32,162 nucleotides of DNA from Candidatus Ruania gallistercoris (GCA_019116305.1 DXBY01000347.1:1-32162); one strand, 5' to 3'; counted from the stretch's first letter, positions 23,327 through 32,162 are shown. Made by a program: numbers and translations. The notes: generated by a model not told the origin, from the sequence alone.

Positions 23327-24307
23327 ATGACCCAGATGACCACCCCCGCCCGGCACCTCCCCGTGCTGGCGCAGCGGTGCCTGGATCTGCTCGCCCCGGC
23401 GATCTCGGCCGAGGGGGCGGTGCTCATCGACGCCACGCTCGGTCTCGGCGGACACGCCGAGGCTGCGCTGCGCCGGTTCCCCGACCTGCACCTGGTCGGC
23501 ATCGACCGGGACCCGCATGCGCTGGAGCTGAGTCGGGAGCGGCTCGCGCCGTTCGGTGACCGATTCCACGCTGTGCACACCCGCTACGACCAGATCGACC
23601 AGGTTGCCGCTGAGTACGGATCCCGCGACCGGGTGCAGGGCATCCTGTTCGACCTGGGTGTCTCCTCGCTGCAGCTGGACGAAGCGGACCGGGGCTTCTC
23701 CTACGCCCAGGACGCCCCGCTGGACATGCGGATGGACCCGACCACCGGACCCACGGCGGCAGAGCTGATCGCCGAGACCGACGAGCGTGAGCTGCGCCGC
23801 ATCCTGCACACCTACGGTGAGGAGAAGTTCGCCGGCCGGATCGCCGGTGCGATCGTGCGGCGCCGTGCGGTGGCACCGATCACCCGCTCCGCCGAACTGG
23901 TCGACCTGGTCCGGGAGAACATCCCGCATGCGGCCCGCCGCACCGGGGGCAACCCGGCCAAGCGCACCTTCCAGGCACTGCGGATCGCGGTGAACGCCGA
24001 GCTCGAGGCCCTCCAGCTCGCGCTGCCCGCGGCGATCGAGGCACTCGCCGTCGGTGGGCGGATCGTGGTGGAGTCCTACCAGTCCCTGGAGGACCGGCTG
24101 GTCAAGCGCGCCCTGGTCGCCGGGGCGACCTCCTCGGCACCGCCCGGACTGGTGCTGCCACTGCCGGAGCACGAACCATATCTCGAGCTGCTCACCCGCG
24201 GCGCGGAAGAGGCCGACGAGGCCGAACGCGCCGCGAACCCACGCTCGGCGTCGGTACGCCTGCGGGCTGCGGTGCGCCTGCGCGAGGCAGGGAAGGGCAA
24301 CCGATGA
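23327..24307 (+). CDS. rsmH: 16S rRNA (cytosine(1402)-N(4))-methyltransferase RsmH
   Basis: RsmH (MraW) methylates N4 of C1402 in the decoding centre of 16S rRNA. The 326-residue protein starts at ATG 23327 after AGGAAGG (23318-23324); ATG 23336 is an alternative with longer spacing. Motif [16 protein letters not shown] is at 34-48, the SAM-contacting Asp60 in GIDRDP, and the signature [18 protein letters not shown] at 109-126; an inserted helical domain (about 135-235) and [16 protein letters not shown] follow. The length is typical. It belongs to the division cluster after mraZ and overlaps ftsL by ATGA, so the two are translationally coupled. Confidence 0.97.
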   Translation: MTQMTTPARHLPVLAQRCLDLLAPAISAEGAVLIDATLGLGGHAEAALRRFPDLHLVGIDRDPHALELSRERLAPFGDRFHAVHTRYDQIDQVAAEYGSRDRVQGILFDLGVSSLQLDEADRGFSYAQDAPLDMRMDPTTGPTAAELIAETDERELRRILHTYGEEKFAGRIAGAIVRRRAVAPITRSAELVDLVRENIPHAARRTGGNPAKRTFQALRIAVNAELEALQLALPAAIEALAVGGRIVVESYQSLEDRLVKRALVAGATSSAPPGLVLPLPEHEPYLELLTRGAEEADEAERAANPRSASVRLRAAVRLREAGKGNR

Positions 24308-24699
24308 GCGCAGTACCTGGGCGCGTCAGCGCACCGGCGGCCGGGCGGAGCCGGCGCCCGCGGCTGCGCATCGTGCGTGCCCCAGCGGCGGGCCGCAGCC
24401 GGGTCGGATTCATCGTGCTCTGTGTGGGCATCCTGGTCGGCGCGCTGCTCGGAGTGCTGATGCTGAACACCGCGATGGCCACCACCGCGTACGAGATCCA
24501 CGACCAGCAGGTCCAGCTGGCCCGGCTCGCGGAGACCGAGCAGTCCTTGGCTCAGGAGGTGGAGCGGCTGTCCTCACCGGTGCTGCTGCAGCAGCAGGCC
24601 GAGGAGCTGGGGATGGAGTCGGCCGACGGGATGCGCTACATCACGCTGGCCGATCACGCGGTCCTCGGTCACGAGGCACCGCTGGTCGGTGAGGACTAG
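24304..24699 (+). CDS. FtsL-like cell division protein
   Basis: This 131-residue bitopic membrane protein has a basic Arg/Pro-rich cytoplasmic tail (1-33), one transmembrane helix at about 34-57 and an extracytoplasmic coiled coil at about 62-100 ([20 protein letters not shown] onward), ending in a short C-terminal tail. FtsL sequences are poorly conserved; the call rests on topology, size and position between rsmH and ftsI, where actinobacterial ftsL sits. With DivIC/FtsB and DivIB/FtsQ it would activate the FtsW-FtsI synthase at the septum. Start ATG 24304 overlaps the rsmH TGA (ATGA). The ftsI start is 17 nt downstream. Confidence 0.85.
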   Translation: MSAVPGRVSAPAAGRSRRPRLRIVRAPAAGRSRVGFIVLCVGILVGALLGVLMLNTAMATTAYEIHDQQVQLARLAETEQSLAQEVERLSSPVLLQQQAEELGMESADGMRYITLADHAVLGHEAPLVGED

Positions 24700-24716
24700 A
24701 GCAGGCAGGAGGGCAG

Positions 24717-26486
24717 ATGTCGAACGCATTCACTCGGGTGGGGCAGCCGGAGAAGCGCCAGTCCCTGCTCCTCGCTGTGCTGCTGGTGGTCGTGCTGGTG
24801 TTCACCGCCCGGCTGGTCTACGTGCAGCTGGTGGCCGGTCCGGCACTCGCGGCATCGGCTCAGGCCGAGCGAAGCCGCACCTACGTCGAACACGGCGCCC
24901 GGGGCGACATCGTCGATGCGAACGGGAACGTGCTCGCGACCTCGGTGCAGACCTACCGGATCGTGGTGGACCAGCGGTTCGTCTCCGAGTACCGGGTCCG
25001 GGACGAGGAGGGTGAGGTGGTCGGCTACGGCGCTGCCGCAGCCGCCGAACAGCTCGCACCCATCCTGGACCGGGACGTCAACGACCTCGGCGCGCAGCTG
25101 GTGGGTGAGGACGGCTACGTGATCCTGGCCCGGAACGTGGCACCGGAGGTCTGGCGGGAGATCCTCGCACTGAACATCCCGGGCATCTCCGCCGAGGAGA
25201 CCTTCGACCGGGTCTACCCGAACGGGAACACTGCCGGGCAGGTTCTCGGCTGGGTGAACGCGGAGGGTGACGGCGCCGCCGGCCTGGAGTCCAGCCTGAA
25301 CAACCGGCTGCTCGGCACCGACGGCGAGTTCACCGTGGAGATCGGCACCCAAGGCCAGGTCATCCCCACCGGTCAGCGCACCGGGAATGCTGCGATGCCC
25401 GGCTGCACGGTGCAGCTGACCATCGATACCGACCTGCAGTACTTCTCCCAGAACGTGGTGGACGAGGCTGTGGACACCTACGGCGCCGAGTGGGGCGCCG
25501 CCGTCGTGCTCGACCGGGACGGCAACATCCTCGCCCTGGCCGACTCCGACGCCGTCGACCCGAACGACCCGAACACCTCCGGCTACACCGGTGCGCACTC
25601 GATCCAGGACGTCTACGACCCGGGTTCGACCGGCAAGGTGCTCACCGTGCTCAGCGCCCTCGAGGAGGGCGAGGTGACCCCGACCACACCGATCGAGGAC
25701 CCCTACTCGCTGACCACTGACAACGGACAGGTGTTCCACGACCACACCGAGCACCCGGACCAGATGCTCACCACCACCGGGGTGCTCGCCGAATCGGCGA
25801 ACACCGGTACGGTGAACATCGGCTCGATGATGAGCGACGAGACACGGTACGAGTACATGCAGAGGCTCGGCTGGGGGGAGCCGAGCGGTATCGCGATGCC
25901 GGGGGAGACCAGCGGTCTGCTCGAACCCCCGGATCAGTGGGACGGCCGGCAGCGGTACACCACGATGTTCGGCCAGGGGCTGAGCGTGAACCTGCTGCAG
26001 AACACCGGAGTGTTCGCCTCCATCGCCAACGGCGGTGTGCACACCCCACCGCAGCTCGTGGCCGGCTACGACTGCAACGGTGAGCAGGTCGAGGCCGAAC
26101 GCGGCGAACCCACCCGGGTGGTCTCGGAGGAGTCCTCGGCGCAGATGATCCGGATGCTGGAGAGCGTGGTGGCCTCCGACGAGGGCACCGGCAGCCACGC
26201 CGCGATCGACGGCTACCGGGTGGCCGGTAAGACCGGAACCGCCCAGATGCCCGGCTCCACCGGTGAGCTCACCGAGGTCGCCGCCTCGTTCGTGGGCATC
26301 GCTCCGGCGGACGACCCGGCGATCACCGTGGGAGTGGTGATGTACAACCCGAGCAGCGGGATCTACGGTGGCACGATCTCGGCACCGATGTTCCAGGAGA
26401 TCTCCTCGTTCGCGCTGCAGTCCCTCGGTGTCCCGCCCAGCGGCGAGCCCGCGGACCCGTACCCGCTCACTCCCGATGAGTCCTGA
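24717..26486 (+). CDS. ftsI: Septal peptidoglycan transpeptidase (class B PBP, FtsI/PBP3)
   Basis: FtsI cross-links septal peptidoglycan, working with FtsW. The 589-residue protein starts at ATG 24717 after AGGAGGG (24707-24713). It has a short cytoplasmic tail, one transmembrane helix (about 16-38), a PBP dimerisation domain (about 55-200; RGDIVDANGNVLATS at 62-76) and the transpeptidase domain with the three penicillin-binding motifs: S304-T-G-K307, S360-A-N362 and K505-T-G507. The length is normal. There is no C-terminal PASTA domain, fitting a septal rather than a PBP2x-like type. It is often called pbpB in actinobacteria. It is followed by a 27-nt gap before murE. Confidence 0.95.
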   Translation: MSNAFTRVGQPEKRQSLLLAVLLVVVLVFTARLVYVQLVAGPALAASAQAERSRTYVEHGARGDIVDANGNVLATSVQTYRIVVDQRFVSEYRVRDEEGEVVGYGAAAAAEQLAPILDRDVNDLGAQLVGEDGYVILARNVAPEVWREILALNIPGISAEETFDRVYPNGNTAGQVLGWVNAEGDGAAGLESSLNNRLLGTDGEFTVEIGTQGQVIPTGQRTGNAAMPGCTVQLTIDTDLQYFSQNVVDEAVDTYGAEWGAAVVLDRDGNILALADSDAVDPNDPNTSGYTGAHSIQDVYDPGSTGKVLTVLSALEEGEVTPTTPIEDPYSLTTDNGQVFHDHTEHPDQMLTTTGVLAESANTGTVNIGSMMSDETRYEYMQRLGWGEPSGIAMPGETSGLLEPPDQWDGRQRYTTMFGQGLSVNLLQNTGVFASIANGGVHTPPQLVAGYDCNGEQVEAERGEPTRVVSEESSAQMIRMLESVVASDEGTGSHAAIDGYRVAGKTGTAQMPGSTGELTEVAASFVGIAPADDPAITVGVVMYNPSSGIYGGTISAPMFQEISSFALQSLGVPPSGEPADPYPLTPDES

Positions 26487-26500
26487 GCGCCTCGGAGCGG

Positions 26501-26506
26501 TAGATT
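26501..26506 (+). promoter_or_regulatory. murE: Candidate internal leaderless -10 element for murE
   Basis: TAGATT ends exactly 7 nt before the murE ATG at 26514, and no Shine-Dalgarno lies within range (the only GGAG is 16 nt away). This suggests an internal promoter with a leaderless mRNA inside the cluster. Confidence 0.45.
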
Positions 26507-26513
26507 TCGCCTC

Positions 26514-28046
26514 ATGAACACCACGGCTGGTCCGTCACCACGGACGACGGCGGAGCTCGCCTCCGCATTCGACCTCACCACCTCCGGTGCTGCGGTCGAG
26601 ATCACGGGTGTCGCACTGGACAACCGTCGGGTGCAGCCGGGGGATCTGTTCGCTGCTCTGCCCGGGGCGCATCAGCACGGCGGGACGTTCGCGACTTCGG
26701 CCGTGGCCGCGGGCGCGCGGGCCGTGCTCACCGATCCGGCCGGGCGTGAGCTGCTCGGCGGGCTGGACGTTCCGGTGCTGGTCGCCGCGGACGTGCGCGC
26801 CGTGCTCGGCCGCGTGAGCGCCTGGGTCTATGGCGAACCGGCCACGCAACTGCGCACCTTCGGCGTGACCGGCACGAACGGCAAGACCACCACCAGCTAC
26901 CTGTTGGAGGAGATCGTGCGCCGCGCCGGGCGCACCACCGGACTGATCGGCACAGTGGAGCTCAAGGTCGGCGAGGAGCGGGTCCCGGCCCGGCTGACCA
27001 CCCCGGAGGCACCGGGTATCCAGGCACTGCTCGCGCGGATGTTGTCCGCCTCGGTCACCGACCTAGTGATGGAGGTCTCCTCGCATGCGCTCGCCCAGCA
27101 CCGGGTGGATGGCATCGTCTACGACCTGGTGGGCTTTACCAACCTGACCGCCGATCACTTGGACTTCCACGGTGGGATCGAGAACTACTTCGCCGCCAAG
27201 GCCCAGCTGTTCACCCCGGAACGGGCCCGGCGCGGTGTCGTGCTCGTCGATGATGAGTGGGGGGTCCGCCTGGCCGAGCAGGCGAGCATCCCGGTGGTCA
27301 CCGTCTCCACCCACCCGGACGGCCCGGACGCCGACTGGCAGGCCTCGATCACCGTCGGGCGCGCGGACCACACCTCGTTCTCCCTCACCCATCGCGACGG
27401 GCACGGCCTGTCCACGGCGATCTGGATGCCGGGCCGGTTCAACGTGGCCAACGCCGCACTCGCCCTGACGATGGCGTTGGAGTCCGGACTGACGGCGCAC
27501 ACCCTGCACACAGTGCTCGGGGACGGTCTGCGCGCCCATGTCCCGGGGCGGATGGAGCAGGTGGCCGCACAGCCACGCTGCATCGTGGACTTCGCCCACA
27601 ACGCCGAGGCGCTGGAGCTGGTGCTGCGTGCGCTGCGGCCGACCACGAAGGGGCGGCTCCTGGTGGCCTTCGGCGCCACCGGCGAGCGGGACAAGGCCAA
27701 GCGCGCGCAGATGGGCCGGGTGGCGGTCGCGGGTGCGGATGTGGTGGTGGTGACCGATGACGACCCGCACGACGAGGATGCGGCGACCATCCGCCGTCAG
27801 GTGCTGGCCGGAGCCCTCGGCGCGGTCCCGGATGCGCAGCGTGCCGGTCGCACCGTGGACGTGTTCGAGGCGGCACCCCGCGGTGAGGCCATCCGCCGCA
27901 CCGTGCAGGCGGCAGGCCCCGCGGACACGGTGCTGATCGCCGGACGCGGCCACGAGACCGTGCAGGAGATCGCCGGGGTGGACTACCACCTGGACGACCG
28001 GGAGGAGGTTCGCGCCGCGCTCGCAGAGCGCGACGCCGACCGATGA
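26514..28046 (+). CDS. murE: UDP-MurNAc-tripeptide synthetase (MurE)
   Basis: MurE adds the third, diamino residue to UDP-MurNAc-L-Ala-D-Glu. The 510-residue protein shows the Mur ligase layout: N-terminal UDP-binding domain (LDNRRVQPGDLFAALPG, 35-51), ATP-binding domain with GTNGKTTT at 120-127, TTPEAPG, the SSHAL segment and NLTADHLDFHG, then the C-terminal domain with GATGERDKAKR. The substrate loop, D-N-P-R in meso-DAP enzymes, reads D416-D-P-H419. Loss of the Arg that grips the DAP carboxylate points to L-lysine or another non-DAP residue (inference). DNRR also replaces the usual DSR in the uracil-side loop. The stop overlaps murF by ATGA. The start lacks a Shine-Dalgarno and may be leaderless. 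Confidence 0.94.
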   Translation: MNTTAGPSPRTTAELASAFDLTTSGAAVEITGVALDNRRVQPGDLFAALPGAHQHGGTFATSAVAAGARAVLTDPAGRELLGGLDVPVLVAADVRAVLGRVSAWVYGEPATQLRTFGVTGTNGKTTTSYLLEEIVRRAGRTTGLIGTVELKVGEERVPARLTTPEAPGIQALLARMLSASVTDLVMEVSSHALAQHRVDGIVYDLVGFTNLTADHLDFHGGIENYFAAKAQLFTPERARRGVVLVDDEWGVRLAEQASIPVVTVSTHPDGPDADWQASITVGRADHTSFSLTHRDGHGLSTAIWMPGRFNVANAALALTMALESGLTAHTLHTVLGDGLRAHVPGRMEQVAAQPRCIVDFAHNAEALELVLRALRPTTKGRLLVAFGATGERDKAKRAQMGRVAVAGADVVVVTDDDPHDEDAATIRRQVLAGALGAVPDAQRAGRTVDVFEAAPRGEAIRRTVQAAGPADTVLIAGRGHETVQEIAGVDYHLDDREEVRAALAERDADR

Positions 28047-29455
28047 TTGCGCTGGACCTGACCGAGATCGCCTCGGCCGTCGGCGCACCGCTGCCGGCGG
28101 CGGGGCCGGACGTCCCGGTGCTGACCGGGCCGGTGGTGGTCGACTCCCGGCAGGCCGAACCCGGTTCGTTGTTCGCGGCGATCGACGGTGCGCACGTGGA
28201 CGGGCACGACTTCCTGGAGGCAGCCGCGGCGAACGGCGCCCGCGCCGCCCTGGTGACCCGGCCGGTCCCCGGCGCACCGATCCCCACCCTGCTGGTCCCG
28301 GACGTGCCGGCTGCGCTGGGCGATCTCGCCCGCGAGGTGCTCGCGCGGCTGCGGGAGCGGACCGGGATCCGGGTCGTGGCGATCACCGGGTCGGTGGGCA
28401 AGACCACGACCAAGGACCTGCTCGCCCAGCTGCTCGCCGGCTGCGGGGAGGTGATCGCCCCGGTCGGGTCGTTCAACAACGAGATCGGGCTGCCGCTGAC
28501 CGTGCTTCGCGCTGAGGAGAGTACCCGGGTGCTGGTGCTGGAGATGGGGGCCGATGCCCCGGGGAACCTCACCTACCTCACCGCGATCGCCCCGCCGGAC
28601 GTGGCAGTGGTGCTGATGGTCGGTCGCGCCCACCTGGGCGGGTTCGGCAGTCTCGAGAACGTCGCCACCGCCAAGGCCGAGCTGGTCCAGGGGCTGACCG
28701 CCGACGGGATCGCAGTGCTCAATGCGGACGACCCGCGGGTGGCCGCGATGGCCGCTGTGGCCGCCGGCAGGGACGTGCTGGAGTTCGGTACCGGTGCCGC
28801 GGCCCAGGTCCGGGCCGAGGAGGTCCGCACCGACGCCTCCGGCCGGCTGGAGCTGACCCTGGTGGCTCCGCAGGGCTCGGCCCCGGTGCGTACCGCCCTG
28901 GTCGGCCGGCACCAGGTGAGCAACGTGCTGGCTGCGGCCGCCACGGCGTTGGCGCTCGGGATGTCGGTGACTGAGGTCGCCGCCGCAGCCGCCGATGCCC
29001 GAGTGCTCAGCCCGCACCGGATGCAGGTGAGCCGGACCGGCGCCGTGACAGTGGTCGACGACTCCTACAACGCCAACCCGGACTCGATGCGCGCCGCACT
29101 GCGGGCGCTGCCGCTGGTGGCCGCCGGACGGCGGAGCGTGGCGGTGCTGGGGGAGATGCTCGAGCTGGGCGCGACCAGTGCCGCCGAGCATGCCGAGATA
29201 GGTGCGGAGTGCGCGCGTACCGGAGTGCAGGTGGTGGTGACCGTCGGCGCCGGCGCCGAGCCGATTGCTGAGGGCGCGCGCGCGGCGGGCGCCGATTCGG
29301 TGCACAGCACCGCTAACCTCGAAGAGGCCGAGCAGCTGCTGGCGACGCTGATCACTGAGGGGGATGTCGTGCTGGTGAAGTCCTCCAACGGAGCCGGGCT
29401 GATGCGCCTGGCCGAGCGGCTCGCCGCCGGCGAGGTGCAGGGAGCGGGCCAGTGA
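28043..29455 (+). CDS. murF: UDP-MurNAc-tripeptide:D-alanyl-D-alanine ligase (MurF)
   Basis: MurF attaches D-Ala-D-Ala to complete the pentapeptide precursor in the cytoplasm. The 470-residue protein has the UDP-binding domain ([18 protein letters not shown], 33-50), ATP-binding domain with GSVGKTTT at 116-123, [17 protein letters not shown] and the [13 protein letters not shown] segment, and a C-terminal domain with [11 protein letters not shown] and LGEMLELG. Motifs deviate slightly from E. coli: VLMVGRAHL for V-x-N-V-G-x-A-H-L and KSSNGAGL for KGSR-x-x-x-M, the latter common in high-G+C relatives as I recall. ATG 28043 overlaps the murE stop (ATGA) and its own stop overlaps the mraY GTG start (GTGA), so all three are translationally coupled. 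Confidence 0.95.
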   Translation: MIALDLTEIASAVGAPLPAAGPDVPVLTGPVVVDSRQAEPGSLFAAIDGAHVDGHDFLEAAAANGARAALVTRPVPGAPIPTLLVPDVPAALGDLAREVLARLRERTGIRVVAITGSVGKTTTKDLLAQLLAGCGEVIAPVGSFNNEIGLPLTVLRAEESTRVLVLEMGADAPGNLTYLTAIAPPDVAVVLMVGRAHLGGFGSLENVATAKAELVQGLTADGIAVLNADDPRVAAMAAVAAGRDVLEFGTGAAAQVRAEEVRTDASGRLELTLVAPQGSAPVRTALVGRHQVSNVLAAAATALALGMSVTEVAAAAADARVLSPHRMQVSRTGAVTVVDDSYNANPDSMRAALRALPLVAAGRRSVAVLGEMLELGATSAAEHAEIGAECARTGVQVVVTVGAGAEPIAEGARAAGADSVHSTANLEEAEQLLATLITEGDVVLVKSSNGAGLMRLAERLAAGEVQGAGQ

Positions 29456-30546
29456 TCGCGATCCTGCTCGCCGGGGCAGTCGCACTGATCGTCTCCCTGC
29501 TCGGTACGCCGCTGTTCATCCGGTTCCTGGTGCACCGCAACTACGGTCAGTTCATCCGCCAGGACGGTCCGACGGCGCACTTCACCAAACGTGGGACGCC
29601 CACGATGGGCGGTGTGGTGATCATCGTGGCCACCCTGGTGGCATACGTGTTCGCCAGTGCGGTCACCGGGAACCTGCCCAGCGCCTCCGGGCTGCTCCTG
29701 CTGTTCCTGATGGTCGGCCTGGGCGTGGTCGGCTTTCTGGACGACTTCACCAAGATCACCAGGCAGCGCTCCCTCGGGCTGAGTCCGCTGTGGAAGATCG
29801 TCGGCCAGGGTGTGGTCGGCGTGGTCTTCTCGGTGCTGGTGCTGCAGTTCCCGAACGAACGGTTCCGCACGCCGGCGAGCACGCACATCTCCTTCACCCG
29901 CGACCTCAGCCTGGACCTGGCCTTCGCCGGGATGGGCCTCGGTCTGGTGCTGTTCGTGATCTGGGCGAACTTCCTCATCACCGCCTGGTCCAACGCCGTG
30001 AACCTCACCGACGGTCTGGACGGTCTGGCCACCGGGGCGAGCATCTTCGTCTTCGGTGCGTACACGCTGGTGACGTTCTGGCAGATGAACCAGAGCTGCC
30101 AGGTGCTCTCGGTGGTGGCCTCCGACAGCGGTGCACGCTGCTACGAGGTGCGCGATCCGCAGGACCTGGCGATCGTCGCCGCGGCGATCGTGGGCGCCTG
30201 CTTCGGATTCCTGTGGTGGAACGCCTCCCCGGCGAAGATCTTCATGGGGGACACCGGCTCACTGGCGCTCGGCGGGGCACTAGCCGGGTTCACCATCCTC
30301 ACCCGCACCGAGATCCTCGGGGCGATCATCGGCGGCCTGTTCGTGGTGATCATCCTCTCCGACGTGATCCAGATCGGCTTCTTCAAGGCCACCGGCAGAC
30401 GGGTCTTCAAGATGGCGCCGCTGCACCACCACTTCGAGTTGCTCGGCTGGGGTGAAGTCACGATCGTGATCCGGTTCTGGATCATCGCGGCGCTGTTCGC
30501 GTGCCTGGGGCTCGGACTGTTCTACGCCGAGTGGGTCACCGGTTAG
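29452..30546 (+). CDS. mraY: Phospho-N-acetylmuramoyl-pentapeptide transferase (MraY)
   Basis: MraY transfers phospho-MurNAc-pentapeptide to undecaprenyl phosphate, making lipid I at the inner face of the membrane. The 364-residue protein has about ten transmembrane helices. Signature motifs are present: GTPTMGG at 48-54, FLDDFTKI with Asp97/98, [13 protein letters not shown] at 181-193, FMGDTGS with Asp267 and MAPLHHHFE near 320-330. The length is typical (about 360). The GTG start at 29452 overlaps the murF stop. The murD start follows 11 nt after the stop. Confidence 0.97.
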   Translation: MIAILLAGAVALIVSLLGTPLFIRFLVHRNYGQFIRQDGPTAHFTKRGTPTMGGVVIIVATLVAYVFASAVTGNLPSASGLLLLFLMVGLGVVGFLDDFTKITRQRSLGLSPLWKIVGQGVVGVVFSVLVLQFPNERFRTPASTHISFTRDLSLDLAFAGMGLGLVLFVIWANFLITAWSNAVNLTDGLDGLATGASIFVFGAYTLVTFWQMNQSCQVLSVVASDSGARCYEVRDPQDLAIVAAAIVGACFGFLWWNASPAKIFMGDTGSLALGGALAGFTILTRTEILGAIIGGLFVVIILSDVIQIGFFKATGRRVFKMAPLHHHFELLGWGEVTIVIRFWIIAALFACLGLGLFYAEWVTG

Positions 30547-30557
30547 GTGGGTGCCAG

Positions 30558-32003
30558 ATGACCATCGATGACCTGCGCGGGCGTCGGGTGCTGGTCGCCG
30601 GTCTGGGCACCTCGGGCCGGTCCGCCGTCGCCGTGCTCACCGAGATCGGCGCCCGTGTCGTCGCTGCCGACGCCGACCCGCAGGTCGCTGACCGAGTGGA
30701 GCTGCCCGCTGGTGTGCGGCTGGTCGCCGAGGCAGATCCAGAGCAGCTCGCCGAGCAGGCACTGGCCACGGCCCCGGACCTGATCGTCGCCTCGCCGGGG
30801 TGGAACCCGCGGACACCGCTGCTCGCCCGCGCCGGGCGGGAGGTGATCAGCGAGGTCGAGCTCGCCTGGCGGATTGCACCGCCGGGCATCCGGTGGCTCA
30901 CCCTCACCGGCACCAACGGCAAGACCACCACCGTGGGGATGCTCGCCTCGATGCTGACCGCACATGGCTGGCACGCCCCGGCGGTGGGCAATGTGGGGAC
31001 ACCGATCGCCGAGACCGTGCTCGCCGCCCGCGGCACCGACCGCCCGCTGGACGCGCTCGCCGTGGAGCTGTCCAGCTTCCAGCTGCACTTCACCCACACG
31101 GTGGCGCCGCTGGCCTCAGCCTGCCTGAACCTCGACGCCGACCACCTGGACTGGCACGGCTCGATGGCCGCCTACGCCGCCGCGAAGGCCAAGGTGTATG
31201 ACCGCACCGAGCACGCCTGCGTCTACAACATCGCCGATCCACGCACCCGGCAGATGGTCGAGCAGGCGGACGTGGCCGACGGCGCACGGGCGGTCGGATT
31301 CACCCGCGCAGTCCCCGGCCCCGGTGCGGTCGGGCTGGTCGAGGACGTCCTCGTCGACCGCGCCTTCATCCCGAACCGGGCCAGCCACGCAGCAGAGCTG
31401 GGCACAGTGGCTGACCTGGCGCACCTGCACCAGGGCAGCGACGCCGACGTGCCGGCCCACCTGGTGGCGAACGCCCTCGCTGCGGCCGCGCTGGCCCGCG
31501 CCGCCGGGGTGCAGCCGGCGGACGTCGCCGCCGGACTGCGCAGCTACACCGGTGGGGACCACCGGATGCAGCCGGTGGCCGAGATCGACGGTGTGCGCTA
31601 CATCAACGACTCCAAGGCGACGAATGCGCACGCCGCATCGGCGGCGCTGGCCGCCATGCCCGACGGCGGCGCCGTGTGGATCGCCGGGGGACTGGCCAAG
31701 GGAGCTCGGTTCGACGAGCTCGTGGCGCGGTTCGCGACCAAGCTGCGCGCCGCCGTCGTGATCGGAACCGATCCGGAGCCGATCGAGAGCGCACTTGCCC
31801 GACACGCGCCCGACATCCCGCGCCAGGTGGTGCCCGCTGGCGACACTGAGGTCATGACCACCGCCGTGACCCGAGCCGCGACGTTCGCCCGCCCCGGTGA
31901 TGTGGTGCTGCTGGCGCCGGCATGTGCGTCGATGGACCAGTTCACCTCCTATGCCGCCCGGGGGGATGCGTTCGCGGCGGCCGTGGCCCGGATGCGCCGA
32001 TGA
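30558..32003 (+). CDS. murD: UDP-MurNAc-L-alanine:D-glutamate ligase (MurD)
   Basis: MurD adds D-Glu to UDP-MurNAc-L-Ala. The 481-residue protein starts at ATG 30558, 7 nt after AGGTGG; the longer open frame to 30501 overlaps mraY and is rejected. It has a Rossmann-like UDP-binding domain (VLVAGLGTSGRSA, 11-23), the ATP-binding loop GTNGKTTT at 118-125, ELSSFQLHF and NLDADHLDWHGS, and the C-terminal domain with GDHRMQPV and YINDSKATNAHA. It is somewhat longer than E. coli MurD (438), mainly through small insertions, as usual for actinobacteria. The stop overlaps the ftsW ATG (ATGA). Confidence 0.96.
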   Translation: MTIDDLRGRRVLVAGLGTSGRSAVAVLTEIGARVVAADADPQVADRVELPAGVRLVAEADPEQLAEQALATAPDLIVASPGWNPRTPLLARAGREVISEVELAWRIAPPGIRWLTLTGTNGKTTTVGMLASMLTAHGWHAPAVGNVGTPIAETVLAARGTDRPLDALAVELSSFQLHFTHTVAPLASACLNLDADHLDWHGSMAAYAAAKAKVYDRTEHACVYNIADPRTRQMVEQADVADGARAVGFTRAVPGPGAVGLVEDVLVDRAFIPNRASHAAELGTVADLAHLHQGSDADVPAHLVANALAAAALARAAGVQPADVAAGLRSYTGGDHRMQPVAEIDGVRYINDSKATNAHAASAALAAMPDGGAVWIAGGLAKGARFDELVARFATKLRAAVVIGTDPEPIESALARHAPDIPRQVVPAGDTEVMTTAVTRAATFARPGDVVLLAPACASMDQFTSYAARGDAFAAAVARMRR

Positions 32004-32162
32004 GCACCGTCACCGCCCCCACGCGTAGGCCCACACCGGCGACCGCACGCAACCGCCGCACGCCCACCCGGAAGCGCCGCCAGGCACCCTGGGCACAGAG
32101 CGCCGCCTGGCAGTCTCCGGTCACCAGCTACTACCTGATCGGTGGGGTGACCATCCTGCTGC
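32000..32162 (+). CDS. ftsW: FtsW/RodA/SpoVE-type glycosyltransferase FtsW, N-terminal fragment (runs off window)
   Basis: The first 54 codons are present. A basic, Thr/Pro/Arg-rich cytoplasmic tail of about 37 residues leads to WQSPVTSYYLIGGVTILLL, the start of the first transmembrane helix; SPVTSYYL is a familiar FtsW opening. FtsW polymerises septal glycan from lipid II together with FtsI. The ATG overlaps the murD stop (ATGA). Position after murD in the division cluster supports the call. The catalytic region lies beyond the window, so completeness cannot be judged. Confidence 0.88.
   Translation, partial: MSTVTAPTRRPTPATARNRRTPTRKRRQAPWAQSAAWQSPVTSYYLIGGVTILL

Overview
The window is about 70% G+C by eye. 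It looks like a chromosomal segment of a high-G+C actinobacterium, most likely a Micrococcales member. Reasons are the actinobacteria-only small families (DUF3040, DUF5302, SAV_6107-type HEPN), the lexA / LysM protein / nrdR arrangement, the actinobacterial SOS operator (CGAAC-N4-GTTCG), frequent GTG/TTG starts, and a division and cell-wall cluster in the order mraZ-rsmH-ftsL-ftsI-murE-murF-mraY-murD-ftsW. The taxonomic call is inference. I see no transposase, prophage, CRISPR array, tRNA or rRNA, and nothing that looks recently acquired.

Layout. 1-6.9 kb: the 3' end of dapF, a convergent RsmC-like methyltransferase, hflX, a DinG/XPD-type helicase, lexA, a divergent LysM membrane protein (DivS/ChiZ-like division suppressor) and nrdR, closed by a perfect 17-bp hairpin. 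7-13 kb: an aldo/keto reductase and a divergent proline iminopeptidase, a DUF5302 peptide, serA, and a HelD-type RNA polymerase-associated helicase. 13.3-18 kb: a PAC2 protein, a cold-shock protein with a clear terminator, a spermidine-synthase-like protein, then an SOS-promoted HEPN-dinB pair followed by a DUF3040 membrane protein. 18-22.5 kb (minus strand): the MoxR-DUF58-transglutaminase (TgpA) operon. 22.7 kb to the end: the division and peptidoglycan cluster, leaving the window inside ftsW.

How the genes work together. Two systems dominate. First, the SOS response: LexA, its own operator, the divergent LysM division suppressor, and a second LexA box placed inside the spacer of a near-consensus promoter that drives the HEPN protein and Pol IV. 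Second, septal wall synthesis: MraZ (with three G-rich boxes at exact 10-bp spacing in its own promoter), RsmH, FtsL, FtsI, the Mur ligases and MraY, mostly joined by ATGA/GTGA stop-start overlaps. MurE carries D-D-P-H where meso-DAP enzymes have D-N-P-R, which suggests a non-DAP (probably L-Lys) peptidoglycan.

Sequence-level patterns beyond the genes. Five genes share TAG-N2-T exactly 7 nt before ATG, which looks like a leaderless-transcript promoter. Several intergenic gaps carry small tandem duplications, two of which copy the last codons of the adjacent gene. A 13-bp perfect inverted repeat lies between the divergent helD and PAC2 genes. I did not find a clear new multi-gene system; the SOS-controlled HEPN-Pol IV pair is the best lead.
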